64,000 nucleotides of DNA, taken from contig NZ_SMKF01000008.1 in NCBI RefSeq assembly GCF_004348325.1, positions 1 to 64,000 on the forward strand, written 5' to 3'. Of the stretch, positions 7,592-16,114 are shown one piece after another. The DNA is from Micromonospora sp. KC213. Lineage in GTDB: Bacteria > Actinomycetota > Actinomycetes > Mycobacteriales > Micromonosporaceae. The translations under genes and the position numbers were made by a program. Every line of letters begins with the position of its first letter. Position 1 is the stretch's first letter. Below the pieces are notes generated by a model. The model saw only the letters and a list, made by a program, of their open reading frames with translations, searched no databases and was not told where the DNA came from.

Positions 7592-8623
7592 TCAGCGCCG
7601 GCCCGGCTCGAAGGTGTAGTCCACCCCGCCGACGTCGAAGCTCTCGCCGAGCCTGCGCGCCGGGCCGACCTGGACGACCTGGAGGGTGTACGCCTTCTGC
7701 AGCGTCTCACCGGTGGAGAAGCTCAGCTTCACCACGGGCCGCTCCTCCGGCTTGATCAGCAGGCCCTTGATCTGCGCCTTGTACGGGTCGACGACCTGCA
7801 CGGAGGTCCTGCCGACCACCTGGACGCCCTCACCCTGCCCACCGGCGGCCCGCCAGCGCTCGAACAGCTCCGGCCCGAGGTCGGCGACGATCTTGGCCCC
7901 CGGGACCGGCTCGCCGAGCGGCCGGAACGCGAGGTCGAACGGGGCCGGCTCGGCCAGGGCGTTCGCCAGAGCGAACGGCCGGTCGCTGACCACGCCGCCG
8001 ACCGCCGATACGGTGTTGGCGTTCTTCCAGGCGATGTTGTTGTTGTACTGCGTGTTGATGGAGGTCGCGGTACCCTCGAACAGCATCGGGTCGGTCGCCG
8101 ACTCCCAGCGCAGCAGCAGGCAGAAGTGCCCGAGGGAGGGCACGTTCGGCCACGCGATCGACGTCGTGGTGACCCCGGGCGCGACCGGCAGGCTCTTCGA
8201 GCCGATCGGCGTCCAGTGGATCGGCCAGTTCGCGCCGCCACCGGAGGTGGTGTAGTACGCCTTCAACGTTCCGTTGCTGATTCCGGAACCGTACGGGCCG
8301 TTGTTCCGCAGGTTCACGAAAATGTGGCTCGTCGATCCGATGACCGGGTTCGTGTGCGCGGCGCACTCGATCGCGGTGGGGCAGATCTTGATGTCCGGGC
8401 TGTTGAAGAACGAGGAGTAGATGGCGCCGTGCGGTTCGAATCCCGTGTCCGACGAGATGTCCTTGATGTAGACGTCGGTGCGGTTGTTCACGGCCATGCC
8501 GCCCTTGTCGATCGCCGCTGTGGCGGTGCCGCCCACGGAGAACGCCAGCGCGGCGGTCATCAGGACGCCGAACAGCAGGCGGGCCGTACGCCGCGGGCGT
8601 GGACGTGCCAGCGCGATTTTCAT
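7592..8623 (-). CDS. Secreted protein of unknown function
   Basis: 343 residues from ATG 8623, with AAAGGAAT 7 nt upstream. The N-terminus is a Sec/Tat-like signal (Arg-rich RPRPRRTARLL, hydrophobic LFGVLMTAALAFSVGG, cleavage around ATAA). The mature part starts with YIKDISSDTG and contains HIFVNLRNNGPYGSG, which looks like a beta-sandwich of the CARDB/adhesion type. Cysteines lie near positions 80-90 (KICPTAIECAAH). I recognise no enzyme motif. The C-terminal third (about 220-340) may be a second beta domain. Similar secreted proteins occur next to serine proteases or surface proteins in actinomycetes, but no such neighbour is here. Confidence 0.72.
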   Translation of the reverse strand: MKIALARPRPRRTARLLFGVLMTAALAFSVGGTATAAIDKGGMAVNNRTDVYIKDISSDTGFEPHGAIYSSFFNSPDIKICPTAIECAAHTNPVIGSTSHIFVNLRNNGPYGSGISNGTLKAYYTTSGGGANWPIHWTPIGSKSLPVAPGVTTTSIAWPNVPSLGHFCLLLRWESATDPMLFEGTATSINTQYNNNIAWKNANTVSAVGGVVSDRPFALANALAEPAPFDLAFRPLGEPVPGAKIVADLGPELFERWRAAGGQGEGVQVVGRTSVQVVDPYKAQIKGLLIKPEERPVVKLSFSTGETLQKAYTLQVVQVGPARRLGESFDVGGVDYTFEPGRR

Positions 8624-8660
8624 GCCGATTCCTTTCGACAGGTGGTGGGTCGGGTGACAG

Positions 8661-8689
8661 AGAATTGTTCCGGTGACCCGGCTTGACAA
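8661..8689 (-). promoter_or_regulatory. Probable promoter of the secreted protein
   Basis: Minus strand TTGTCA (8689-8684), a 17-nt spacer and AATTCT (8666-8661), about 40 nt upstream of the ATG at 8623. It lies in an unusually AT-rich stretch for this genome. Confidence 0.45.
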
Positions 8690-8898
8690 CTGTATGGCAG
8701 AGGCTGCCGTAAATAAAACGGTCGAAACTGTCGATTGCTCAAAAGGCGTCCGTATTTGCCGGGGAGGTAGCAATTCCCGGATGCAGCGGAACGTGAATAT
8801 GAGAATCAGGCGTCGACAGGTATCAAAGACGGTGGACCCGCCTCCTGTACACCCAACCGCCGCCCCGCCCGCGCGATCGCCGCCGGCCCGTACGCTGG

Positions 8899-10129
8899 GT
8901 GGCCGTGAGGCAGACCCTGTTCGGCCGGCCGCTGCGCAGCGTGGCCTTCGACGTGGCGGTCTCCGGCCTCGTGGTGCTGGTCGGCCTGTCCGGGGCGCTC
9001 AAACCGCCTGGCGGCTGGTGGGCCACCGGGGTCGGGGCGGCGATGGCCGCGACCCTGCTGTTCCGGCGTACCCACCCCTCAGCGGTGACGGCGGTGGTCG
9101 CCGTGCTCGCCGGAGTCCAGGTGGCTGCCAGCTGGGGACCGTTGGCTTTCGACGTGGCCGTGCTGATCGCCCTGTACAGCGTGGTGAAGTACGCCGACCG
9201 GCTGCGCGACGGCATCGTCGCCGGTGCCGTCGCCGCCGTCGGCGTGGTGCTGGCCGCGCTCCAGGTCGAGAACGCCGTGGCCTGGTGGGCCTCGGCGATC
9301 TGGTTCGCGCTGGTCACCGGCGCGGTCTGGCTGATGGGGCTGAACGTTCGCACCCGCCGGCTCTACGTGTTCAGCCTGGAGGAACGCGCCGCGACGCTGG
9401 AACGGGAGCGGGAGGCCGAGTCCCGCGCGGCGGTGGCCCAGGAACGCACCCGCATCGCCCGCGAGCTGCACGACGTGGTGGCGCACAGCATGGCTGTGAT
9501 GATCGTGCAGGCCGACGGGGCCCGCTACCTGTTCGACCGGGATCCGCAGACCGCTCGGGAGGCGGTGCGGGTGGTCGCCGACACCGGCCGGCAGGCGCTG
9601 GAGGAGATGCGCCGCCTGGTGGGAGTGTTGCGGGAGACAAGCGGCCCCGAACCGGCGGCCGGGCCGGACGGGGCGGGGCCCGCGGGGCTGTCAGCTGAGC
9701 CGGCGCACCGGCGGCCCGCGCTGGTGGAGCTGCCCGAGCTGCTGGACCGGTTCCGTACCGCCGGGCTGCGCATCGACGCGACGGTCACCGGCGAGCCGCC
9801 GGTCCTGCCGCCGGGGCTGGAGCTGACCGTGTACCGGGTGATGCAGGAGGCGCTGACCAAATGCCCTCAAGCACGCCGGGGCCGGCGCGACCGTCGCGCT
9901 GAGTCTCGCCCACACCGCCGACGCCGTCGTGGTCCGAGCCGTCGACGACGGGCGCGGCCGGCCGGTGCTGCGCCCCGCGCCGTCCAGCGGCCACGGCCTG
10001 ATCGGCATGCGCGAGCGGGTGACGGTGTACGACGGCAGCCTCACCTTCGGCCCGAGGACGGCCGGGGGGTGGCAGGTCGAGGCGCGGCTGCCGCTACCGT
10101 CGAGCACGGCGACGGAGGTGGCGGCATGA
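8899..10129 (+). pseudogene. NarL-type sensor histidine kinase, frameshifted
   Basis: The first 320 residues are normal for a DUF-type five-helix membrane sensor (about 1-140), then a coiled coil and a HisKA_3 domain with RIARELHDVVAHSMAVMIVQ (phospho-His). At 9859-9862 one extra base turns the expected ALTNALKHA into ALTKCPQAR. The ATPase domain, including AVDDGRGRPV and GHGLIGMRERV, then continues in the next frame to the TGA at 10127-10129. The gene therefore lacks its catalytic domain unless the base is a sequencing error. GTG 8899 or 8905 may be the start. It overlaps the start of the response-regulator remnant (ATGA). Confidence 0.75.
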
Positions 10130-10244
10130 CGGTCCGCGTGGTGATCGTGGACGACCAGGCGCTGGTGCGCGCGGGTTCCGGATGGTGCTGGGCTCCCAGC
10201 CCGACCTGACCGTGGTCGGCGAGGCCATCAACGGCGCCGACGCG
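10126..10244 (+). pseudogene. Response regulator receiver-domain fragment
   Basis: It starts at the ATG overlapping the kinase stop and reads MTVRVVIVDDQALVRAG, the standard NarL-type receiver start. Near 10173-10178 one T is missing, so the frame must change to reach MVLGSQPDLTVVGEAINGAD. The sequence is then cut off after about 40 residues, before the phosphorylated Asp and the output HTH. It is therefore a non-functional relic. Confidence 0.8.
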
Positions 10245-10331
10245 TACGGCGCCGGCCAGGCCCGGGTCGTCGCCCTCGACGGCGTCGACCTCGACTTCGT
10301 CGCTGGCCGGTTCACCGCCATCATGGGCCCG
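10245..10331 (+). pseudogene. ABC-transporter ATPase N-terminal fragment
   Basis: Directly joined to the receiver fragment in the same frame. It reads YGAGQARVVALDGVDLDFVA, then GRFTAIMGP, which is the start of a MacB/LolD-type ATPase just before its Walker A (compare GRFTAVMGPSGSGKST in the intact ATPase at 13253-14011). The Walker A itself is missing; the sequence jumps into a permease tail. Confidence 0.8.
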
Positions 10332-10436
10332 GGACGGCTCGGGCTGGTCCTGGCGGTCGCGGCGCTGGCCGCGTCCGTTCTGCCGGCCCGCCGTGCCCTC
10401 GCCCGCCCGATCGTGGCGTCCCTGGGCGCGGATTGA
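10332..10436 (+). pseudogene. FtsX-type permease C-terminal fragment
   Basis: About 34 residues, GRLGLVLAVAALAASVLPAR then RALARPIVASLGAD and a stop. This is the last membrane helix and cytoplasmic tail typical of FtsX/MacB permeases (A-x-x-PARRA...). It is fused in frame to the ATPase fragment, which marks a large internal deletion. Confidence 0.7.
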
Positions 10437-10439
10437 GAA

Positions 10440-10482
10440 GGAGGGGCCCCGGCAATGCTCTCGGCGAAGCAGGGGCCCCTTC
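10440..10482. terminator. Hairpin with GGGGCCCC stem
   Basis: A perfect 9-bp inverted repeat (10442-10450 with 10472-10480, AGGGGCCCC) with flanking wobble pairs encloses 21 nt. It sits right after the permease fragment stop and could be the original terminator of the lost system. It could also be a dispersed palindromic repeat. The remaining sequence to 10709 shows nothing else. Confidence 0.5.
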
Positions 10483-10709
10483 CTGACGCCGGCCGCCCCG
10501 CCCGGGCGTACCGGGCGCCGGGCGCAGAGGAGCCGGGAGTTTGTGACGGTTGCCGCAGCGTTCCGTCGCGCACCAGCGCCGGGCGCGCCCACCCGTGGAG
10601 CTGGCGGCCGGGCAGCCGGCCGACGACGACCACGCTACTCCGCGTTCTCGTACCGGAACTCGGGTCGGCTCCAGCCGCGAATGCAGCCGGATTGTCCCGG
10701 CCGCGCCGG

Positions 10710-13256
10710 TCATTCCTGCGCGATGGCCCGCAGGACGTCCGTGCGGGCAGCCCGGACGGCCGGTAGCGTCGCGGCCAGCACGCCGATCACCACGCCAGAT
10801 GCGAGGTAGGCGGCGAGGAAGGTCCACGGCAGCGCCAGCTCGGTGATGCCGTCGGCGCGCAGCGCCCGCGCCACCGCAGCGCCGAGTCCCGTGCCGACGA
10901 CGACCCCGAGCAGCGCGCCGAAGATGGAGATTGCCACCGCCTCCGCGGTGACCAGCTGCACCGTCTGTCCGCGGCTGAGACCCACCGCGCGCAGCAGGCC
11001 GAGTTCCCGGGTGCGTTCGAGCACCGACAGGGCCAGTGTGTTGACCACGCCGAGCGCTGCGATCAGCATGGCGACGCCGAGCAGCACCTGCAGCAACGCC
11101 AGGACGGTGCGGAAGACGCCGGTGGCGATGTCAACGAAACCGGCCGGATCGGTGACCACGGTTTCGGGACTGTCCGCCAGCAGCGATGTCACCTGAGCGC
11201 GTACGTCGGCGTCGGACGCGCCAGCGGCCAACCGCACCAGCCCGGTGGAAGGCTGCTGCCGTGACAGGTCCGGCACCACCGAGGCGGGCATGAGCCAGCC
11301 GCCCGACCAGTCGCTGCGGTAGGTGCCGACCAGGGTGAAGGTGCGGCTGCGGCCACTGGCGAAGGTGATTGTCACCGGGGAGCCGATTTGCAGGTCGAGG
11401 TCGGCAGCGGTGTCGGCGTCCGCGACGACCTCGTCGGGTGCGAGTGGGCCGAGGGAGCCGGCCACGTGTTCGACCTTGACCGTCGACCACCACGCGGGGA
11501 TGTCGTCGACCGCGATGATGCTGGTGCGACCACGGGCGGTCAGTGCCAGGTCGTCGTAGACGCCGGTGGCGGCGGCGACGCCAGGCAGTGCCCGGATCCG
11601 GTCGAGGATGGCCGGATCGAAAGTCTGCGGGCGACCGGTGCTCGTGGGCTCGGTGAGGATGAGGTCGGCTCGGTAGTAGTCGGCCGCCGTGCCGTGGAAG
11701 CTCGCGGTGGCCGAGGTGAGCACGACGTTCACCGCGGTGACCAGCGCGATGCCGACCATCAGCGCCGCCGCGGTGCTCGCGGTACGACGCGGGTTGCGGC
11801 CGGCGTTGAGCCGTCCCAGCCGTCCGGGCGGCGACCAGGCGAACAGTCGGCCGATCAGGTTCACCGCGGGCCGCGCGATGAGCGGGGTCAGCAGCGCCGC
11901 GCCGACGAAGCTCGCCAGGACGCCGCCGAGGACGGTGCCCAGCGGGATGTCGTCGGTGCCGTCGGCGAACGCGATGACGAGCAGGGCAACGCCGACGGCA
12001 CCGATCACCGCGCCGGTCACGGTCAGCCTCGTGAGTGGACGGTCGACGGCTGAGATGGCGCGCAGCGCGGCCACCGGTGGTACGCGGGACGCGCGCAGCG
12101 CCGGTCCGAATGCGGCAACCACGGTGACCGCCAGGCCGAGCGCAACGGAGGTGAGTACCGCCGCTGGCGGGACGGTCGCCACGCTCAGGCCCAGGTCGCC
12201 GACAGCGGTGTTGCCGGCCAGCCGGGGCAGCAGCACGGCGATGCCCACGCCGAACGCGGCACCGGCCGCCGATGCGACGAGTCCGACCAGTACCGCCTCT
12301 ACCACCACTGAGCCGATCACCTGTCGGCGGTGGGCGCCCAGAGCGCGCAGCAGCGCGAGTTCCCGGGTGCGCTGCGCGATGACCATCGAGAAAGTGTTGA
12401 GGATCAGGAAGACGCCGACGAACAGGGCGATCCCGCCGACAGCCAGCAGGATCAGGGTGATGGTGGCGAGGTCCTCCCGCGCCGACTCGGACTGGGTCGC
12501 GCGCAGCTCGTCGCCGGTGCGCACGACGACGTCGTCACCCAGGGCGCCGCGGAGTCGATCCCGCAGGACGGCGGGGGTGACGCCGGGGGCGGCGCGGACG
12601 TCCACCGCGGAGTACACGCCGGGCCGGCCCAGCATGAGTTCGGCTGCTACCGACTCGTGGAAGGCGATCTGGTGGGCGCCGCCCACACTGTCCCGGTCTC
12701 CGCGGTAACCGACGATGCCGACCACGGTGAACATCTGCTTCGGTCGTTGGGTGAGCACGGCCGCCCGGTCGCCGACCTGCATACGGGCGGCCCGGGCAAG
12801 TGCCGCGTTGATGGCGATCTCGTTCGGCGCCGTGGGTGCGCGGCCCGCCCGCAACCGGATCGACCCTCGCTCGCCGGTCCAGTTCGTGCCCAGTCGCGGC
12901 CGGTTGAAGCTGGTTCCGATCACCTTGCCGTCGGCCCCGACGAGCCGGGCGCCGTCCTCGCTGACCACGCCGGTCGCTGTGGCCACGCCCGTCACGGCGG
13001 CGACCCGCCGAACCAGGGCGGCCGGTACCGGTGTGGTGGCCGAGTCCTCGCCGATTCCGGGCAGCACCTGCCTCGCCGTCACCTGAACCTGGGTGTCCTC
13101 GTGCAGGCCGGCGTACAGGTCGCGGAGCGACCGGCCGAGGGTGTCGGTGACCACGAGCGCCGCCGACATGAAGGCCACGCCGAGCACGATGGCCAGCGCA
13201 GACAACAGCATCCGGAGCCGGCGCGAGCGCAGGCCGGCGAGGGCCGCCCGGATCAC
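10710..13256 (-). CDS. FtsX/MacB-type ABC transporter permease
   Basis: 848 residues, the length of the two-FtsX-domain class. One N-terminal helix (about 12-35) is followed by a large extracytoplasmic domain, then FtsX repeats near 260-400 and 720-840 (ALLRALGAHRRQVIGSVVVE and LGLLRAVGLSRGQTVQLVTA). A second periplasmic domain lies between. Such permeases do not pump substrate through the membrane; they use ATPase motion to extrude lipids, peptides or antibiotics. GTG 13256 overlaps the ATPase stop by 4 bp (GTGA), so it is translated from the same transcript. Probably controlled by the divergent kinase/regulator pair at 14116-16006. Confidence 0.9.
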   Translation of the reverse strand: MIRAALAGLRSRRLRMLLSALAIVLGVAFMSAALVVTDTLGRSLRDLYAGLHEDTQVQVTARQVLPGIGEDSATTPVPAALVRRVAAVTGVATATGVVSEDGARLVGADGKVIGTSFNRPRLGTNWTGERGSIRLRAGRAPTAPNEIAINAALARAARMQVGDRAAVLTQRPKQMFTVVGIVGYRGDRDSVGGAHQIAFHESVAAELMLGRPGVYSAVDVRAAPGVTPAVLRDRLRGALGDDVVVRTGDELRATQSESAREDLATITLILLAVGGIALFVGVFLILNTFSMVIAQRTRELALLRALGAHRRQVIGSVVVEAVLVGLVASAAGAAFGVGIAVLLPRLAGNTAVGDLGLSVATVPPAAVLTSVALGLAVTVVAAFGPALRASRVPPVAALRAISAVDRPLTRLTVTGAVIGAVGVALLVIAFADGTDDIPLGTVLGGVLASFVGAALLTPLIARPAVNLIGRLFAWSPPGRLGRLNAGRNPRRTASTAAALMVGIALVTAVNVVLTSATASFHGTAADYYRADLILTEPTSTGRPQTFDPAILDRIRALPGVAAATGVYDDLALTARGRTSIIAVDDIPAWWSTVKVEHVAGSLGPLAPDEVVADADTAADLDLQIGSPVTITFASGRSRTFTLVGTYRSDWSGGWLMPASVVPDLSRQQPSTGLVRLAAGASDADVRAQVTSLLADSPETVVTDPAGFVDIATGVFRTVLALLQVLLGVAMLIAALGVVNTLALSVLERTRELGLLRAVGLSRGQTVQLVTAEAVAISIFGALLGVVVGTGLGAAVARALRADGITELALPWTFLAAYLASGVVIGVLAATLPAVRAARTDVLRAIAQE

Positions 13257-14011
13257 CGGGCCGCACCCTGGGTGTCCAGACGCTTCATCGTCTCGAGTAC
13301 GGCGTCAGCGGTCGGGGCTGCGAGGTCCTCGACGACCGTGCCGTCGGCGAGAAAGATCACCCGGTCGGCGTATGCGGCGGCGGTGGGGTCGTGGGTGACC
13401 ATCACGATCGTTTGGCCGAACTCGCGGACCGACCGGCTGAGGAAGTTGAGCACATCGGCGCCGGATCGGGAGTCGAGGTTGCCGGTGGGCTCGTCTGCGA
13501 ACACCACCTGGGGTCGGGTGATCAGGGCACGGGCGCAGGCGACCCGCTGTTGCTGGCCGCCGGAGAGCTGGTCGGGCCGGTGACCGAGACGGTCGCGGAG
13601 GCCGACCCTGTCGACCACCGTGTCGAACCACCCCGGCTCGGGTCTGCGACCGGCGATCGCGAGCGGGAGCAGGATGTTCTCCCGGGCGGTGAGCGTGGGC
13701 AGCAGGTTGAACTGCTGGAAGATGAACCCGATCTGCTCGCGTCGCAGACGGGTCAGCGCGGCGTCGTGTAGCCCGGTGACCCGGGTGGCGCCGATGCGGG
13801 TCTCGCCACGGGTCACCGTGTCGAGGCCGGCCAGACAGTGCATCAGCGTGGACTTGCCGGACCCGGAGGGGCCCATCACGGCGGTGAACCGGCCGCCCGC
13901 GAGTGCCACGCTCACGTCACGTAGCGCGGTCACCTCGGCGGCGCCGCTGCCGTACACCTTCCACACATTGTCGGCCCGCACGGCCGGTTCGTTGGTTGTG
14001 GTCACGCCCAT
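13253..14011 (-). CDS. ABC transporter ATP-binding protein (MacB/LolD type)
   Basis: 252 residues from ATG 14011. All motifs are intact: Walker A GPSGSGKST, Q-loop (FIFQQFNLLPTLTARENI), signature LSGGQQQRV, Walker B VVFADEPTGNLDS and the switch His (VMVTHDP). The FQQFNLLP.LTA.EN sequence places it in the MacB/LolD/FtsE group that partners FtsX permeases. It is the first gene of a two-gene operon with the permease at 10710-13256. It is divergent from the kinase gene, with about 100 bp between them for both promoters. Confidence 0.93.
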   Translation of the reverse strand: MGVTTTNEPAVRADNVWKVYGSGAAEVTALRDVSVALAGGRFTAVMGPSGSGKSTLMHCLAGLDTVTRGETRIGATRVTGLHDAALTRLRREQIGFIFQQFNLLPTLTARENILLPLAIAGRRPEPGWFDTVVDRVGLRDRLGHRPDQLSGGQQQRVACARALITRPQVVFADEPTGNLDSRSGADVLNFLSRSVREFGQTIVMVTHDPTAAAYADRVIFLADGTVVEDLAAPTADAVLETMKRLDTQGAAR

Positions 14012-14115
14012 AGCCAAGCGGCCGTACGCGCCGCCCACACTGTCTCCAGCGGGGGGCCAGAAGGTGTACCCAGCTATACCGCGCCGCCGGCCGCGCTGCG
14101 GTAGCGTGGGCCGAC

Positions 14116-15357
14116 ATGCCGATCCGCACCGCGCTGGATGCGCTGTCGCTGCCGCCGACACGGCTGGTGCGCAGCTCGTGGCCCTGGCGATCGGCGCTCT
14201 ACCTGGTCGGTGGCGCGCTGCCCGGCGCGCCGGCGATTGTCCTGCTGATGCGGTACGGCATCGAGGACCCGGTTCCGGTGCTGCTCGCGACGGTGTCGAC
14301 GCTCGCGGCGGGCGGGATCGTCTTCGGCAGGCTGGAGCGGTGGCGGTTGCGTCTCGTCGACAGCGTGCCGGTGCCAGACGCCCATCGGCCGCTACCGCCG
14401 CGAGGCTGGCGGCACGCGTTGCGGGCACGGCTTCGCGAGCAGGCCACCTGGCGCGAGATCGGCTTCGTCGGCATCTCGATCGGCGTCTTGTGTTGGCTGG
14501 ACGCGGTGGTGCTGGCATGCGCGGTGGGCTATCCGGTAGCCGCCGTGCTGAGCCCGTTGCACGAGCAGGACAACCGACCCTTGGCGACTCTGGTATCGGT
14601 GGGGATGGCCGTGGGCCTACTGGCCGCGGCCCCGTACGTGGTGACGGCCTGGGCCGGTGCCCGGGCTGCGATGGCGCGGGCGCTGCTCGGGCCTCGCGAG
14701 TCGGACCGGCTCGGTGACCGGCTCATCGAGGTGACCCGGTCGAGGGCGCGGCTGGTGGATGCGTTCGAGGTGGAGCGCCGCCGCATCGAGCGCGACCTGC
14801 ACGACGGGGCACAGCAGCGGCTCGTGGCCTTGAACGTGTATCTCGGGCTCGCCCGCCTGGAGGTACCGGCCGGGTCACCCGGGCATGACCCGCTGGTCAA
14901 GGCACACGAGTTGGCCCGGCGGGCACTGAGCGAACTGCGTGAGCTGATCCGCGGTGTGCACCCCCAGGTACTCACCGACCGCGGGCTTGGCGCAGCACTG
15001 CACGACCTCGCCGGGCGCTCGCCGGTGCCGGTCGACGTCGACGTCCGGCTGCCCGGCCGACTTCCGCCGGCCATCGAGGTCACCGCGTACTTCGTGGTCG
15101 GCGAAGCGTTGACCAACGTCGCCCGGCACAGCCGGGCGGGTCGGGCCGGTGTCACGGCGGACCTGGACGATGACCGGCTGATACTGCGCATCAGCGACAA
15201 CGGGGTAGGCGGCGCAGACCCGCAGGCCGGAACCGGGCTCGCCGGACTGGCCGACCGGGTGGCGGCCGTCGGAGGGAAGGTGTCGCTGTCGAGTCCGCCA
15301 GGCGGGCCGACCGTGGTGCAGGCGGAGTTCGCCCCGGCGGTGTCCGATGCCGCGTGA
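14116..15357 (+). CDS. NarL-type sensor histidine kinase
   Basis: 413 residues. Four or so membrane helices fill the first 205 residues (for example LYLVGGALPGAPAIVLLM). The HisKA_3 dimerisation domain has RRRIERDLHDGAQQRLVALN, with the phospho-His in RDLHDG. The ATPase domain has ALTNVARHS (N box), ISDNGVGG (G1) and TGLAGLADRV (G2). The DLHDGAQQRLV type differs from the ELHDVVAHS type of the broken kinase at 8899, so the two are not simple copies. It overlaps the regulator gene by 11 bp. Signal unknown; the divergent exporter suggests envelope stress or an antimicrobial. Confidence 0.92.
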   Translation: MPIRTALDALSLPPTRLVRSSWPWRSALYLVGGALPGAPAIVLLMRYGIEDPVPVLLATVSTLAAGGIVFGRLERWRLRLVDSVPVPDAHRPLPPRGWRHALRARLREQATWREIGFVGISIGVLCWLDAVVLACAVGYPVAAVLSPLHEQDNRPLATLVSVGMAVGLLAAAPYVVTAWAGARAAMARALLGPRESDRLGDRLIEVTRSRARLVDAFEVERRRIERDLHDGAQQRLVALNVYLGLARLEVPAGSPGHDPLVKAHELARRALSELRELIRGVHPQVLTDRGLGAALHDLAGRSPVPVDVDVRLPGRLPPAIEVTAYFVVGEALTNVARHSRAGRAGVTADLDDDRLILRISDNGVGGADPQAGTGLAGLADRVAAVGGKVSLSSPPGGPTVVQAEFAPAVSDAA

Positions 15358-16006
15358 GCGGCGGGTGATCGTCGCGGAGGACGACGTGCTCACCCGGGAG
15401 GGAATCATGAGCCTGATCGCCCGGTTCGGGCACCGGGTTGCGACCGCCGTCGGTGACGCCGACGCTCTCGTCGCGGCGGTGCGCGAGCACCGGCCGGACG
15501 TGGTGGTCACCGACGTACGGATGCCGCCGACCTTCACCGACGAGGGGTTGCAGGCCGCGTTGCGGCTGCGTCAGGACGACCCCATGCTGCCGATTCTCGT
15601 GGTCAGTCAGTACGTCGAGCAGACGTACGCGGCCGAACTGCTGGAATCCGCCCGTCCCGGCACCGCGGGCATCGGCTACCTGCTCAAGGATCGCATCGGG
15701 GAGGCAGTCGAGTTCATCGAGGCGATCGACCGTGTCGCCGAGGGCCACACGGTGGTTGACACCGAGGTCGTACGCCAGATGCTCTGCCGGCGCCGGGACC
15801 CGCTGACCCGGCTCACCCCCCGGGAGCGTGAGGTCCTCAGCCTGGTGGCAGAGGGCCGGTCGAACGCAGCAATCGCGCGGGCCCTGTTCATCACCGAGAC
15901 GGCGGTGGCCAAACACATCGGCAGCGTGCTCATCAAGCTGGACCTGCACCCCGACGAGGACGACCACCGCCGAGTCCGGGCGGTGCTGGCCTACCTGCGC
16001 GGCTGA
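15347..16006 (+). CDS. NarL/FixJ-type response regulator
   Basis: 219 residues. The receiver domain holds VIVAEDDVLTREGIM (acidic pocket), the phospho-acceptor in VVVTDVRMPP, and the lysine in GIGYLLKDRI. The C-terminal LuxR-type HTH has LTPREREVLSLVAEGRSNAA followed by IARALFITETAVAKHI. It overlaps the kinase gene, so the pair is co-translated. The likely target is the divergent ATPase/permease operon at 10710-14011. Confidence 0.93.
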   Translation: MPRERRVIVAEDDVLTREGIMSLIARFGHRVATAVGDADALVAAVREHRPDVVVTDVRMPPTFTDEGLQAALRLRQDDPMLPILVVSQYVEQTYAAELLESARPGTAGIGYLLKDRIGEAVEFIEAIDRVAEGHTVVDTEVVRQMLCRRRDPLTRLTPREREVLSLVAEGRSNAAIARALFITETAVAKHIGSVLIKLDLHPDEDDHRRVRAVLAYLRG

Positions 16007-16114
16007 CGGACCCACACCGTCACCGCCGGTGTTTCCGGGCAGGACGGTACGGCGGGAACCTGTGGCACGTCGCGCAGTATGACCGCCCCGGGGCGGACGA
16101 CGTCGCCAGGTGGG

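Noticed and set aside
8425..8460. A GGTTCGAATCC-like T-arm that could suggest a tRNA
   Set aside because: It lies inside the coding sequence of the secreted protein (GFEPHG), and no acceptor or anticodon arms surround it.
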